Part shown: in pieces, positions 6,048 to 13,680 of the stretch
Numbering within the stretch: position 1 is the first letter of the stretch
How the letters are laid out: every line of letters begins with the position of its first letter
DNA from: DATLNF01 sp035536235
Lineage (GTDB): Bacteria; Actinomycetota; Actinomycetes; BP-191
Reading direction: 5' to 3'
Assembly: GCA_035536235.1 (NCBI GenBank)
Contig: DATLOQ010000076.1
Coordinates: 1-17,644 of the forward strand
Length of the DNA: 17,644 nt
Program-made: the position numbers and the translations under genes
Notes under the pieces: model-generated
What the model was told of the DNA's origin: nothing
Seen by the model: only the letters and a program-made list of their open reading frames with translations
Database searches by the model: none

Positions 6048-8585
6048 GTGTACGACGACGAGGACAAGCCGGCCGCTGTCGCGGCTAGGGCTGCGCTCTA
6101 TGCGATGCAGGCCGCGCTCGAGGTCGAGGTGGACCAGCTGCGCGGGCCCGGCGCCGAGGTCGGCCGCGACTGCCACGGCGGCGTCCGCCTCACCGCGTCG
6201 GCGAAGCGGTGGACGTACGCATTCTCCGACGTGCCTGGCGCGCGCCTGGGTGACGACCTGCCGGTGCGCCTGGTGCTGCCCTTCGGCGGCGGCGAAGCCG
6301 ACGGCGATGTCGTGTCGCACCGTGACGGGGAGCTCGTCGTCGGGGTGAGCCGGGACCTGGGTGCGGCGATCGAGCACGCCACCCTCATCACCGATGCGTC
6401 CTTCCTGCTTGAGCGGCTGGCCGCCCGGCTCGGTCAGGTGCTCGATGACGCCGCCGAGCTCGACCTCGATGTGGTCGCCCGCCTGCTCGGCCTGATGGCG
6501 CCGGTGTCTGCTGCGGGGGAGGTGTCCGCGGAGTTGGCGCACACGCTCAATGAAGAGCAGTGCGATGCGGTCGCGCTCGCCCTCGGCAGCAACCTCACCT
6601 ATGTGTGGGGCCCGCCGGGCACCGGCAAGACGACGACGGTTGCTCACTTGGTCGCCGCGCACTACCGCGCCGGGCGCTCGGTGCTCGTCGTGTCCAATAC
6701 CAACACCGCCGTCGACACCGCCATCGGCCGAATCGCCGACCTGCTCGTCGATGAGCCTGGGTTCCAGGCCGGGGAGGTGCTGCGCCACCGCGCGATCGTG
6801 CAGGACGAGCTGCGCGAGCGCCACGGTGACCGGCTGAGCGCGGAAGACGTGCTTCGCCGTACGGCGGCGCCGCTGGTGACCGAGCGGCTGCGCCTCGACG
6901 TCGAGCTCGGTGGGCTCTCCGACTTTGATGGAGACAGCGACACCGACGACGACAAGACTGCGAAGCGCGCGCTGCGCGACCGCATCGAAGAGCTGGACCG
7001 ACAGCTCGCCACCGGCGAGGAGCAGCTGCTCGAACGAGCCCGGGTGCTGGCCTCGACGGTCTACCAGACCTGGCTCGGTGGCATGCCCGAACGCAGCTTC
7101 GACGTCGTCGTCGTCGATGAGGCGTCGATGGTCATGCTGCCGATGGCGGTGTACGTCGGCGGCCTCGCGCAGCACTCGGTGGTGGTGGCCGGGGACTTCC
7201 GCCAGCTGTCCTCGATCGTCACCACGCCGGACCGCACGGCTCGGCGATGGCTCGCCACCGACGCCTTCACCGAGGTCGGCATCCCGCGCCAGCTGGCCGA
7301 GGGTGATCCACCTGCGCACCTGGCGGCGCTGCGGACGCAGTACCGGATGCGCCGACCCATCGCCGACCTCGTCACTGCGCTCTACTACGACGACAACCCG
7401 CTGCGCACCGGGCGGGCCGACCGCGACGTCACGACCGGCCGCTTGCTGCCAACCGAGGCGCCGCTGGTCTACGTGGACACTGGGCTGTTGGGAGCCTGGG
7501 CCGGTTACCAGGGCCGCGGGTCCCGTTTCAACCCGCTGCATGCAGTGCTGATCGCCGAGCTCGTGGAGGCTCTCGCGCCCGCTCCCGACGTGCTGGGCTC
7601 GGGAGATCGGGCCGACTCGACGCTGGGCGTCGTGACGCCGTACGCCGCGCAGGAGCGGCTGGTGGCCGGGCTTCTCAGTGATCGCCACGGCCGGGTGGCC
7701 CGCGGGTGGTCGAGCACCGTGCACCGCTTCCAAGGCAACGAGAAGGACGCCATCGTGCTCGACCTCGCCGACTCGGTGGGGGTGGGACCGGGTCCGGGCG
7801 CGCGGGCGCGCGGGCGCGACGACGCCGAGTCGCGGCTGCTCAACGTGGCGGTGAGCCGGGCCCGGGACTGCCTGGTCGTGGTGGCCGACTTCGCCTACCT
7901 GCGACGGCGCACGCCACGCGGTGCGGTTGTGCGTCGGCTGCTGGACCTGCTGGAGTCGGAGGGCCAGCCGATGGGGGTTGAGCTCTCCGCCGACGGCCTG
8001 GGCCGGCTGCAGTGGCCCGGCGAGCACCTGCGGTCGATGCCGATCCCGCACCTGCTGGCCTTGCACTCTTCCGCGGCGATGGTGCCCGCGTTGACTGCAG
8101 ACATCGACCGCGCGCTCGACGAAGTCGTCATCTGGACACCGCGGGTGTCGAGCCACGGCATGGCCTCCTGGTCCGCCGCTCTTCGCAGGGCGCTGGCCCG
8201 GGGCGTCGCCGTACGCGTGGTCACCCGGACGCCCGACCAGCAGCCGCTGGGAGAGCTGGTCATCCGGCAGATGCGCGACGCAGGGGTCGTGATCGACCTC
8301 TGGGAGGGGATGGACGAACGGCTGGCGCTGGTTGACTCGACCTACGTCTGGCACGGAGACGGCGATCTCGGCCTGCCGGTGCCGGACGGCCCGGTCTGGG
8401 TCCGTGCCCGCAGCACCGCCCTCGGTACGGCGCTCGTCTCGCTGCTGCGTCCGGCCACCGGCCCGAGGCGCCGACTCGGTGAGGCGACCAACGCGCCATG
8501 CCGGTCCTGCGCTGCACCGTCCGCGCTTCGCCGCACTGCGGGCGCGGAGACTTTCGTGTGCACCGGGAGCTGCCCGAGGGAGTGA
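6048..8585 (+). CDS. Upf1/DNA2-like SF1 helicase with degenerate PLD-like domain and C-terminal Cys motif
   Basis: This is an 845-residue protein with a GTG start. Residues 1-160 show no domain I recognise. The SF1 helicase core spans about 165-660: Walker A GPPGTGKT (188-195, K194), Walker B VVVVDEAS (D357, E358), the Q-Y-R-M box (431-434), VHRFQGNE (558-565) and motif VI LNVAVSRAR (598-606, R604). An acidic insert lies at about 292-305. Residues 673-800 look like one PLD-type nuclease repeat, ending in D756-x-R758-x4-D763-x6-G770, which has the exact spacing of HxKx4Dx6G but lacks the catalytic His and Lys. The tail has C818-x2-C821 and C838-x3-C842, probably a zinc ribbon. The nucleic acid (RNA or DNA) is not decided by the sequence. 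It follows the NYN gene and is likely co-transcribed or separately leaderless (CAGGCT, 7 nt before GTG). Confidence 0.9.
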   Translation: MYDDEDKPAAVAARAALYAMQAALEVEVDQLRGPGAEVGRDCHGGVRLTASAKRWTYAFSDVPGARLGDDLPVRLVLPFGGGEADGDVVSHRDGELVVGVSRDLGAAIEHATLITDASFLLERLAARLGQVLDDAAELDLDVVARLLGLMAPVSAAGEVSAELAHTLNEEQCDAVALALGSNLTYVWGPPGTGKTTTVAHLVAAHYRAGRSVLVVSNTNTAVDTAIGRIADLLVDEPGFQAGEVLRHRAIVQDELRERHGDRLSAEDVLRRTAAPLVTERLRLDVELGGLSDFDGDSDTDDDKTAKRALRDRIEELDRQLATGEEQLLERARVLASTVYQTWLGGMPERSFDVVVVDEASMVMLPMAVYVGGLAQHSVVVAGDFRQLSSIVTTPDRTARRWLATDAFTEVGIPRQLAEGDPPAHLAALRTQYRMRRPIADLVTALYYDDNPLRTGRADRDVTTGRLLPTEAPLVYVDTGLLGAWAGYQGRGSRFNPLHAVLIAELVEALAPAPDVLGSGDRADSTLGVVTPYAAQERLVAGLLSDRHGRVARGWSSTVHRFQGNEKDAIVLDLADSVGVGPGPGARARGRDDAESRLLNVAVSRARDCLVVVADFAYLRRRTPRGAVVRRLLDLLESEGQPMGVELSADGLGRLQWPGEHLRSMPIPHLLALHSSAAMVPALTADIDRALDEVVIWTPRVSSHGMASWSAALRRALARGVAVRVVTRTPDQQPLGELVIRQMRDAGVVIDLWEGMDERLALVDSTYVWHGDGDLGLPVPDGPVWVRARSTALGTALVSLLRPATGPRRRLGEATNAPCRSCAAPSALRRTAGAETFVCTGSCPRE

Positions 8586-8629
8586 CCGGGGTAGCGCCCT
8601 GCAATAGCCCGATTTGATCATGTGGTGAG

Positions 8630-8645
8630 TCGACGCGACCGTCGA
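8630..8645 (+). other. 6-bp inverted repeat between helicase and patatin genes
   Basis: TCGACG-CGAC-CGTCGA is a perfect 6-bp stem with a 4-nt loop in the 106-bp gap. A TTGATC (8614-8619) precedes it and could be a -35 element. With no T-run after it, an operator or leader hairpin is as likely as a terminator. Confidence 0.3.
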
Positions 8646-8679
8646 TGGTGAAGCGAGAGCGCTCGTACGCCGCTTGAGA

Positions 8680-8684
8680 GGAGG
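8680..8684 (+). promoter_or_regulatory. Shine-Dalgarno GGAGG of the patatin gene
   Basis: GGAGG lies 7 nt before ATG 8692. The earlier ATG at 8686 would be only 1 nt away and TTG 8674 lies upstream of the site, so 8692 is the start. Confidence 0.75.
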
Positions 8685-8691
8685 TATGACG

Positions 8692-9609
8692 ATGAGCCTG
8701 CTTGCCTTCCGTTCCTCCCGCGGAGCGGCCACAGTCGGGCCCCGGCCGGTTGCGGTGGTGCTCTCCGGCGGCGGCAGCGCCGGCGCCGCTCAAGCGGGCA
8801 TGCTGTCGGCTCTCGTGGAGGTCGGCGTGACGCCGGACTTCGTCGTGGGCTGCTCGGTCGGCGCGCTCAACGGGACGTTCCTGGCGATGAATCCGGCCGG
8901 CGACCGCATCGGCGACCTAATCGAGCTCTGGCGGGGGCTGACCGCGCGGGACATCTTCGGCAGCGGCTCGCTGCGCCGCTTGCTCAACCTGGTCCAGCGC
9001 CGGGACCACCTCTGCTCTCCTGCCTCGCTGCGCCGTATCGTCCGCGAGTGGCTCCCGCTGGCGGACCTGTCGCAGACCGCGGTGCCGATGCATGTGATCA
9101 CCACCGACCTGCACACCGGGCGGGCCGCCTGGTGGTCCTCAGGCGACACGGAGACCGTGCTCGCGGCCAGCGCCTGCTTGCCAGGCGTCTTCCCGCCGGT
9201 CTCCCTCGGGAACAGTCGCCACGTCGACGGGGGAGTCTCCGACGGCGTGCCGATAGACCGAGCCGTCGCGCTGGGCGCCCGCACGATCTGGGTGCTCGAC
9301 GTCACGAACGACGATCCGCTGCCGGCCGGTCAGCGAATGAGCGCGTTGGACGTCTTGCTGCGCAGCTTCACGATCAGCCGCGCTCGTCGAGCTGACGGAG
9401 GCCTTCTCGACGGCGTCACCGTGCACCACATCCGGGTGCCCGAGACGGCCGGTCTCGACCCCCGCGACTTCTCGCGCAGTGCTGCACTCATCGAGGCGGG
9501 CTACGCAGCGGCGCAGAAGTTCGTCGCCGACCTGCCTGCGGTCCAGATCAGCGTGCCGCAGCCACGCGCCCGCCGGCTCCGGCGCGTTCGGCCGGCGCCC
9601 GCGGCCTGA
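8692..9609 (+). CDS. Patatin-like phospholipase (RssA/NTE-type)
   Basis: This 305-residue protein is a serine lipid acyl hydrolase with a Ser-Asp dyad. The oxyanion loop is SGGGSAG (25-31), the nucleophile elbow is GCSVG (53-57) with S55, and the Asp is D179 in VDGGVSDG. The Arg common in GGGxRG loops is Ala here, which occurs in actinobacterial bacterial-type patatins. There is no signal peptide or membrane span, so it should act at the inner face of the membrane. The Arg/Pro-rich C-terminal tail (RARRLRRVRPAP) is probably disordered. Patatins are effectors in some defence systems, but no nucleotidyltransferase or other sensor gene is adjacent, so a housekeeping lipid role is the simpler reading. 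Its 3' end overlaps the opposing membrane protein gene by 62 bp. Confidence 0.9.
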   Translation: MSLLAFRSSRGAATVGPRPVAVVLSGGGSAGAAQAGMLSALVEVGVTPDFVVGCSVGALNGTFLAMNPAGDRIGDLIELWRGLTARDIFGSGSLRRLLNLVQRRDHLCSPASLRRIVREWLPLADLSQTAVPMHVITTDLHTGRAAWWSSGDTETVLAASACLPGVFPPVSLGNSRHVDGGVSDGVPIDRAVALGARTIWVLDVTNDDPLPAGQRMSALDVLLRSFTISRARRADGGLLDGVTVHHIRVPETAGLDPRDFSRSAALIEAGYAAAQKFVADLPAVQISVPQPRARRLRRVRPAPAA

Positions 9610-9913
9610 CCAGCGAGGCTGCCACCGTCATCAGCGCGGTCCCTGCGATCAGCACGACGTACTCCCTCGAGAACCCGTCCCGGGCTGCGAGGGCGGTCAG
9701 CCCGCCGGTGAGGCCGGCCGCGCTGAGGCGGGCGACCCAGTCGGCGAAGCGGAGACCCGCGGCGAGCGCCAAGGTGACGAAGATGAAGAAGTCCATGACG
9801 ACCCAGACCCCTGGCTCGAGGTCGCCGTAGCTGGGCGCACCGGGAACGCTCAGCACTAGGTAGCCCACCACCTGCAGGACGGCATACGCCGCCACGAGCA
9901 GGACTCTGGACAC
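9548..9913 (-). CDS. Small multi-pass membrane protein, function unknown
   Basis: This 121-residue protein has a GTG start with GAGAGGA about 7-8 nt upstream. Three to four hydrophobic segments are visible: about 3-23 (VLLVAAYAVLQVVGYLVL), 36-56 (VWVVMDFFIFVTLALAAG), 62-78 (short, Ala/Gly/Leu-rich) and 84-102 (EYVVLIAGTALMTVAASLV). The tail is Arg/Ala-rich. I do not recognise a family. The 3' 62 bp lie antisense to the end of the patatin gene. It is divergent from the E2-like gene. Confidence 0.7.
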   Translation of the reverse strand: MSRVLLVAAYAVLQVVGYLVLSVPGAPSYGDLEPGVWVVMDFFIFVTLALAAGLRFADWVARLSAAGLTGGLTALAARDGFSREYVVLIAGTALMTVAASLVRPRAPAERAGAGGRVAAAR

Positions 9914-9990
9914 GGCGCCATCCTCTCACCCGGCGATTCGATGGAAGTGGGAGGGTGGCATCCCGGCGCGGCAGCCCGCCGCGCGCGCGC

Positions 9991-9997
9991 AGAGGAG
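9991..9997 (+). promoter_or_regulatory. Shine-Dalgarno AGAGGAG supporting a TTG start
   Basis: AGAGGAG is separated by 6 nt from TTG 10004. The in-frame ATG at 9941 has no Shine-Dalgarno, and the extra 21 residues it would add are low-complexity Ala/Arg sequence. Confidence 0.5.
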
Positions 9998-10003
9998 CTC
10001 TCG

Positions 10004-10792
10004 TTGGTCGCGTCGCCGCGCAGCACCCGGCGCAAGCTGGCCGTCGCGACCTGGCGGCCGTCCCGGGACGGCCGGCTCTACGGTCGCGTCGCCATCGACG
10101 CCACGGCGCTGCTGAAGTTCGTAGCCGACCTGCGGGAGAGCAGCGGAGTGCGGGTCTCGGTGACGCACGTGGTGGGCAAGGCGGCAGCGCGGGCGATGCG
10201 CGAGGTGCCCGAGGCGCATGCGCGGGTGGTGCTCGGCCGCATCGTCGAGTTCCCGCGATGTGACGTCGGGTTCGCCGTCGACATCGCCGGGGAGGACCTC
10301 GCCCCGGTCAAGGTCGCCGCGGCCGACACGCTGTCCGTGCCGGAGATAGCGCAGGCACTGGAGGCTGGTGCGCTCGACCTGCGGGCGGGACGGGATCCCG
10401 CCTACCTGATGACATCTCGGCTGGCTCGGCTGCTGCCTCCATCCCTGATCCGGGCCGCGCTCAATCTGGCCAGCGTCGTCAACGGCGGACTGGGCCGGGC
10501 AGCCTTCGGCCAGCCAGCCTTCCCGCTCGGGTCGGTCTTCGTCAGCAACGTGGGCGCGTTCGGCCTGGACGAGGTGCTGCTTGCGCAGGTGCCGTTCGCG
10601 CGGGTGCCGGTCTACGTGTGCGTCGGGCGGATCAGTGACGCAGCCCTCGTCGTCGACGGTCAGGTGATGGTCCGTCCGCAGCTCATCGTCACCTTCACCT
10701 CTGACCACCGGATCGTCGACGGGGCCCAGGCGGGCCGCTTCGTGCACGCCGTCAAAGAGGCTCTGCTGAACCCTTCGCTGTTGAGCTCATGA
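10004..10792 (+). CDS. Stand-alone 2-oxoacid dehydrogenase E2-type acyltransferase catalytic domain
   Basis: This 262-residue protein corresponds to the catalytic (CAT) domain of dihydrolipoamide acyltransferases alone. The hallmark is SDHRIVDGAQAGRF near the C-terminus, with H235 and D239-G240 in this numbering forming the HxxxDG active site. Upstream sit the usual THVVGKAAARAM helix, the CDVGFAVDI strand and FVSNVGAFGLDEV. No lipoyl domain or E1/E3-binding domain is encoded, and no E1 or E3 gene is nearby, so it is unlikely to be part of a pyruvate-dehydrogenase-type complex. It could be a free-standing acyltransferase. The start is TTG 10004 because of the strong Shine-Dalgarno; ATG 9941 is the alternative (283 residues). 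It lies 20 bp before pheA. Confidence 0.85.
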   Translation: MVASPRSTRRKLAVATWRPSRDGRLYGRVAIDATALLKFVADLRESSGVRVSVTHVVGKAAARAMREVPEAHARVVLGRIVEFPRCDVGFAVDIAGEDLAPVKVAAADTLSVPEIAQALEAGALDLRAGRDPAYLMTSRLARLLPPSLIRAALNLASVVNGGLGRAAFGQPAFPLGSVFVSNVGAFGLDEVLLAQVPFARVPVYVCVGRISDAALVVDGQVMVRPQLIVTFTSDHRIVDGAQAGRFVHAVKEALLNPSLLSS

Positions 10793-10800
10793 CCTCCGTG

Positions 10801-10812
10801 TAGCGTCGCGTC
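10801..10812 (+). promoter_or_regulatory. Putative -10 element and leaderless start of pheA
   Basis: TAGCGT (10801-10806) ends 6 nt before GTG 10813; the same hexamer stands in front of the Prim-PolC gene. A TTGAGC at 10781-10786 is the best -35 match but the 14-bp spacer is short. No Shine-Dalgarno is present. Confidence 0.4.
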
Positions 10813-11970
10813 GTGTCCGATCCGAGCGACACCGCTCCTGATCCGAGCCTTCAACGGCTGCGCGCCGACCTCGACGAAGTCGACGCGGAGCTGGTCGAGG
10901 TGATCGCCCGTCGGCTCCGCCTCGTGTCGGAGGTGGCCGACCTCAAGTCCGGCGCGGCCGGGTCTCTTCGTGACGCCGCCCGCGAGCGCGACGTGCTCGA
11001 TCGAGCCGCTGCCGCGGCGCGTGCCAGCGGGGTGTCCGTCCACCTCGTCCGCCGTCTCTTCGAAGAGCTGCTCCACCACTCCGTGACGCACCAGGCTGCC
11101 CGCCTCGCGCAGGGCGAGGGTCAGCTGCTGCGGGTGTCCTACCAAGGCGTGGAGAACGCCTACTCCTACCTAGCCGCACACCAGTACGTCGAGCTTGCCG
11201 GCGCCGTGGGGGAGTTCGTCGGCTGTCGCACCTTCCGCGAGGCGGCCGACCTGCTCACCGAGGGCGACGTCGACCTGGCGGTGCTGCCCATCGAGAACAC
11301 CACGGCGGGCAGCATCAACGGCGTATACGACCTGCTGCGCGCCGGCAGCCTGTCGATAGTCGGTGAGGAGGTGTGGAAGGTTGACCACTGCTTGGCCGGT
11401 CCCGCCGAGGTTTCCCTCGAGTCGCTGACCCGGGTGCTGTCACATCCTCAGGCCCTCGAGCAGTGCTCTGACTTTCTGGCCACGCTGGTGCACTGCGAGG
11501 CGGTCGCTCATGTCGACACCGCCGCGGCGCTCGCCGCCGTAGCCGTGGCGGGCGACCCCACCGTGGCGGCCATCGGGTCCACCGAGGCCGCGACTGCGCT
11601 CGGCCTTGTCGTGCTGCAGCGCGGGGTGAGCAACCAGCAGGAGAACTACACCCGCTTCGTCGTGCTGGCCACCGCTCCGCGGCCGGTCGACCCGCGAGTC
11701 CCGTGCAAGACCTCGCTCATCCTCGTCACCCGCCACGAGCAGGGGGCCCTCCTGCGGTGCTTGGAGGTGCTGGCGGCCAGCGGGCTGTCGATGACGAAGC
11801 TCGAATCTCGTCCGCGGCCGAGCAGGCCGTTCGAGTACATGTTCTTCCTCGACTTCGAGGGCAGCGTCGACGAGCCGCGCGTGGCGGCAGCGGTCGATGA
11901 GCTCCGGATGGCGGCTCTGACGGTGTCGGTGCTGGGCAGCTACCCGTCGAAGACCGTCATCCGGAGCTGA
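10813..11970 (+). CDS. pheA: Bifunctional chorismate mutase / prephenate dehydratase with ACT domain
   Basis: This 385-residue enzyme takes chorismate through prephenate to phenylpyruvate in phenylalanine synthesis. Residues 12-100 are an AroQ-type chorismate mutase: R17, R34, K45, D54, R57, E58 and Q94 line up gap-free with R11, R28, K39, D48, R51, E52 and Q88 of the E. coli P-protein (numbering from memory). Residues 107-285 are prephenate dehydratase, with ENTTAGS (161-167), SHPQAL (210-215) and NYTRF (278-282). Residues 298-378 are the ACT regulatory domain with the GAL (311-313) and ESRP (331-334) motifs that bind phenylalanine, so feedback inhibition is likely. Many actinobacteria, such as mycobacteria, have a monofunctional dehydratase, so the fusion is notable. 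The GTG start follows a -10-like box. The ABC genes follow after 4 bp. Confidence 0.95.
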   Translation: MSDPSDTAPDPSLQRLRADLDEVDAELVEVIARRLRLVSEVADLKSGAAGSLRDAARERDVLDRAAAAARASGVSVHLVRRLFEELLHHSVTHQAARLAQGEGQLLRVSYQGVENAYSYLAAHQYVELAGAVGEFVGCRTFREAADLLTEGDVDLAVLPIENTTAGSINGVYDLLRAGSLSIVGEEVWKVDHCLAGPAEVSLESLTRVLSHPQALEQCSDFLATLVHCEAVAHVDTAAALAAVAVAGDPTVAAIGSTEAATALGLVVLQRGVSNQQENYTRFVVLATAPRPVDPRVPCKTSLILVTRHEQGALLRCLEVLAASGLSMTKLESRPRPSRPFEYMFFLDFEGSVDEPRVAAAVDELRMAALTVSVLGSYPSKTVIRS

Positions 11971-11974
11971 TGTC

Positions 11975-12892
11975 ATGGCTGTCATCGAGGTGCGCGGGGC
12001 GCACAAGGAGTACCGCCGGTTGCGGCGCCCCCCGCAGCGCGCTCTGGACGGCCTGGACCTCAACGTCGGAGAGGGTGGTGTCTTCGGGTTCCTGGGGCCC
12101 AACGGCTCGGGCAAGACGACCACGATCCGGGTCTTGCTCGGGCTGGCGCGGCCGGATGCCGGCGAGGTGCGGGTGCTGGGGCGGCCGATACCAGCGGGGT
12201 TGCCCGAGGTCATCCCCTACATCGGTGCGCTGGTGGAGTCGCCGCAGCTCTTCCCGAGCTTCAGCGGGCGACGCAACCTCCGGCTCCTCGCCGGAGTAGC
12301 CGGCTTGCCGGACAGCCGCGTCGACGAGGTGCTCGAGCGCGTGGGGCTGACCGACCGCGGGGGAGACCGGGTCAGGGGTTACTCACTCGGCATGCGGCAG
12401 CGGCTGGGGATTGCGGCCGCATTGCTGAAGGAGCCCCGGCTGCTGGTGCTTGACGAGCCGAGCAACGGGCTCGACCCGGCGGGCATACGTGAGGTCCGCG
12501 AGCTTCTTCGCTCGCTGGGCGCGTCTGGCGTGACCGTGTTCGTCTCGTCCCACCTGCTCGGGGAGGTGGAGCAGATGTGCGACCACGTCGCGATCGTGGC
12601 ACGCGGACGCCTGCTGATGACGGGGACGGTTCGCGAGGTCATCGCCGCGAACCGTCAGTCGACTGGGGAGCTGCGCGTGGTCGTGGGAGAGCAGGCGGCT
12701 GCTGCCGAGCTGCTGCGAAACCGCGGCTTTGCCGTAGAGGAGGACGGGTCACATCTCGTCGTCCGCGGGGCCTCCGAGGCGGCTGAGATTACGCGGACGC
12801 TCGCGTCCGAGGAGATGTACGTGAGCGAGCTCACGCCGGTCGAGGCGAGCCTCGAGTCGGTCTTCTTCGAGCTGACCGAAGGCGCGTCATGA
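11975..12892 (+). CDS. ABC transporter ATP-binding protein (ABC-2/drug-export type)
   Basis: This 305-residue ATPase powers the membrane partner encoded next. Walker A is GPNGSGKT (41-48, K47), the Q-loop glutamine is about Q91, the signature is the variant SLGMRQR (137-143) seen in CcmA/YxlF/NatA-type ATPases, and Walker B is LLVLDEP with D160 and E161, followed by a D-loop at NGLDP and a switch His in SSHLL. About 80 residues at the end form the extra C-terminal region typical of this export subfamily. GGAG within the pheA tail is 8 nt upstream of the ATG, and only 4 bp separate the genes, so it is translated from the pheA transcript. The exported substrate is unknown. Confidence 0.93.
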   Translation: MAVIEVRGAHKEYRRLRRPPQRALDGLDLNVGEGGVFGFLGPNGSGKTTTIRVLLGLARPDAGEVRVLGRPIPAGLPEVIPYIGALVESPQLFPSFSGRRNLRLLAGVAGLPDSRVDEVLERVGLTDRGGDRVRGYSLGMRQRLGIAAALLKEPRLLVLDEPSNGLDPAGIREVRELLRSLGASGVTVFVSSHLLGEVEQMCDHVAIVARGRLLMTGTVREVIAANRQSTGELRVVVGEQAAAAELLRNRGFAVEEDGSHLVVRGASEAAEITRTLASEEMYVSELTPVEASLESVFFELTEGAS

Positions 12893-13671
12893 CTCGGCTC
12901 TTCCAAGCCGAGATGCGGCGGCTTGCGGCGCGACGCGCGGTGCGCTGGCTCACTCTCGCGCTCATCGGTGTCCTCTTCCTCATCGGGATCAGCGCGCTTC
13001 GCGACGCCGGGAAGTCACCGGGTCCTGGCGACTTCGTGTTTCGCGATCGCGCTCCCGAGGGCGCCAACATCGTCGGTGGCGCTCTGGCGGTCTACGCCTT
13101 CCTTGTCGGTGCGACCTATGCCGGAGCGGAGTGGGCGGCCGGCACCGTGCAAGCGCTGCTGCTCTGGGAGCCACGGCGGGTCCGGGTGCTGCTCGTCAAG
13201 ATCACGGCTCTCTCAGTCTGGGTGCTGGGGGTCGGGGTTCTCGCGCACGCCGTGCTCACGTCGTTCGCCGCCGCCGCGTCGAGGTCGGATGGTTCGTACA
13301 CCGGGCTCGACGGTCACTTCTGGCGGATGCTGCTGGCCGCTGACGCACGGGCCTTGGTCATGGGCGTCTTCGGCGGCGCATTGGCTTTCGGCATCGCCGG
13401 GCTCACCCACAGCACCGGGGCGGCTCTCGGCGCCGGATTCGTTTACTTCGCCATCCTCGAGCAGGTGCTGCGCGGTTTGGTCCGGTGGAGCAACCCCTAC
13501 CTCGTCGGCAACGCGTTCGTGGCCTGGCTCAATGGAGAGCTCGTGATCCCGTTGAGCAGTACCAAGACGGTGCTGATGACGCGTGCCGACGGCGGTCTTG
13601 TGATGCTCGGCTATGCCGTCGTCGTCGTCGGTGTGATGACGCTGCTGTTCGCCCGTCGCGACGTCACCTGA
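12889..13671 (+). CDS. ABC-2 type transporter permease
   Basis: This 260-residue integral membrane protein is the partner of the preceding ATPase; its ATG overlaps that gene's TGA (ATGA), a strong sign of coupled translation. About six hydrophobic spans are visible at roughly 19-36, 61-79, 103-124, 153-171, 175-193 and 236-254. The segment YAGAEWAAGTVQALLLWEP after the second span is the conserved ABC-2 pattern with an E(W)xxGT core. The likely role is export of a small hydrophobic compound or a peptide, or membrane stress protection, as for NatAB-like pairs; the sequence does not settle this. The stop is 7 bp from the stop of the opposing CAP gene. Confidence 0.9.
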   Translation: MTRLFQAEMRRLAARRAVRWLTLALIGVLFLIGISALRDAGKSPGPGDFVFRDRAPEGANIVGGALAVYAFLVGATYAGAEWAAGTVQALLLWEPRRVRVLLVKITALSVWVLGVGVLAHAVLTSFAAAASRSDGSYTGLDGHFWRMLLAADARALVMGVFGGALAFGIAGLTHSTGAALGAGFVYFAILEQVLRGLVRWSNPYLVGNAFVAWLNGELVIPLSSTKTVLMTRADGGLVMLGYAVVVVGVMTLLFARRDVT

Positions 13672-13680
13672 GATGACGTC
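13660..13680. terminator. Palindrome across two convergent stop codons, possible bidirectional terminator
   Basis: GACGTCA-cctgaga-TGACGTC is a perfect 7-bp inverted repeat with a 7-nt loop that covers the permease stop (13669-13671) and the CAP gene stop (13679-13681). It reads the same on both strands. There is no T-run, so it would be a non-canonical terminator, as is common in high-GC Actinobacteria. It could also be a chance palindrome. Confidence 0.4.

Noticed and set aside
6039..8732. Very long minus-strand open frame opposite the helicase
   Set aside because: It mirrors the helicase gene in GC-rich DNA, is rich in Arg/His/Gln and shows no domain motif, whereas the plus strand carries all SF1 motifs.
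8692..9609. Patatin gene as effector of a CBASS-like defence system
   Set aside because: No cyclic-nucleotide synthase, sensor or ubiquitin-like partner is adjacent, and the protein resembles housekeeping bacterial patatins.
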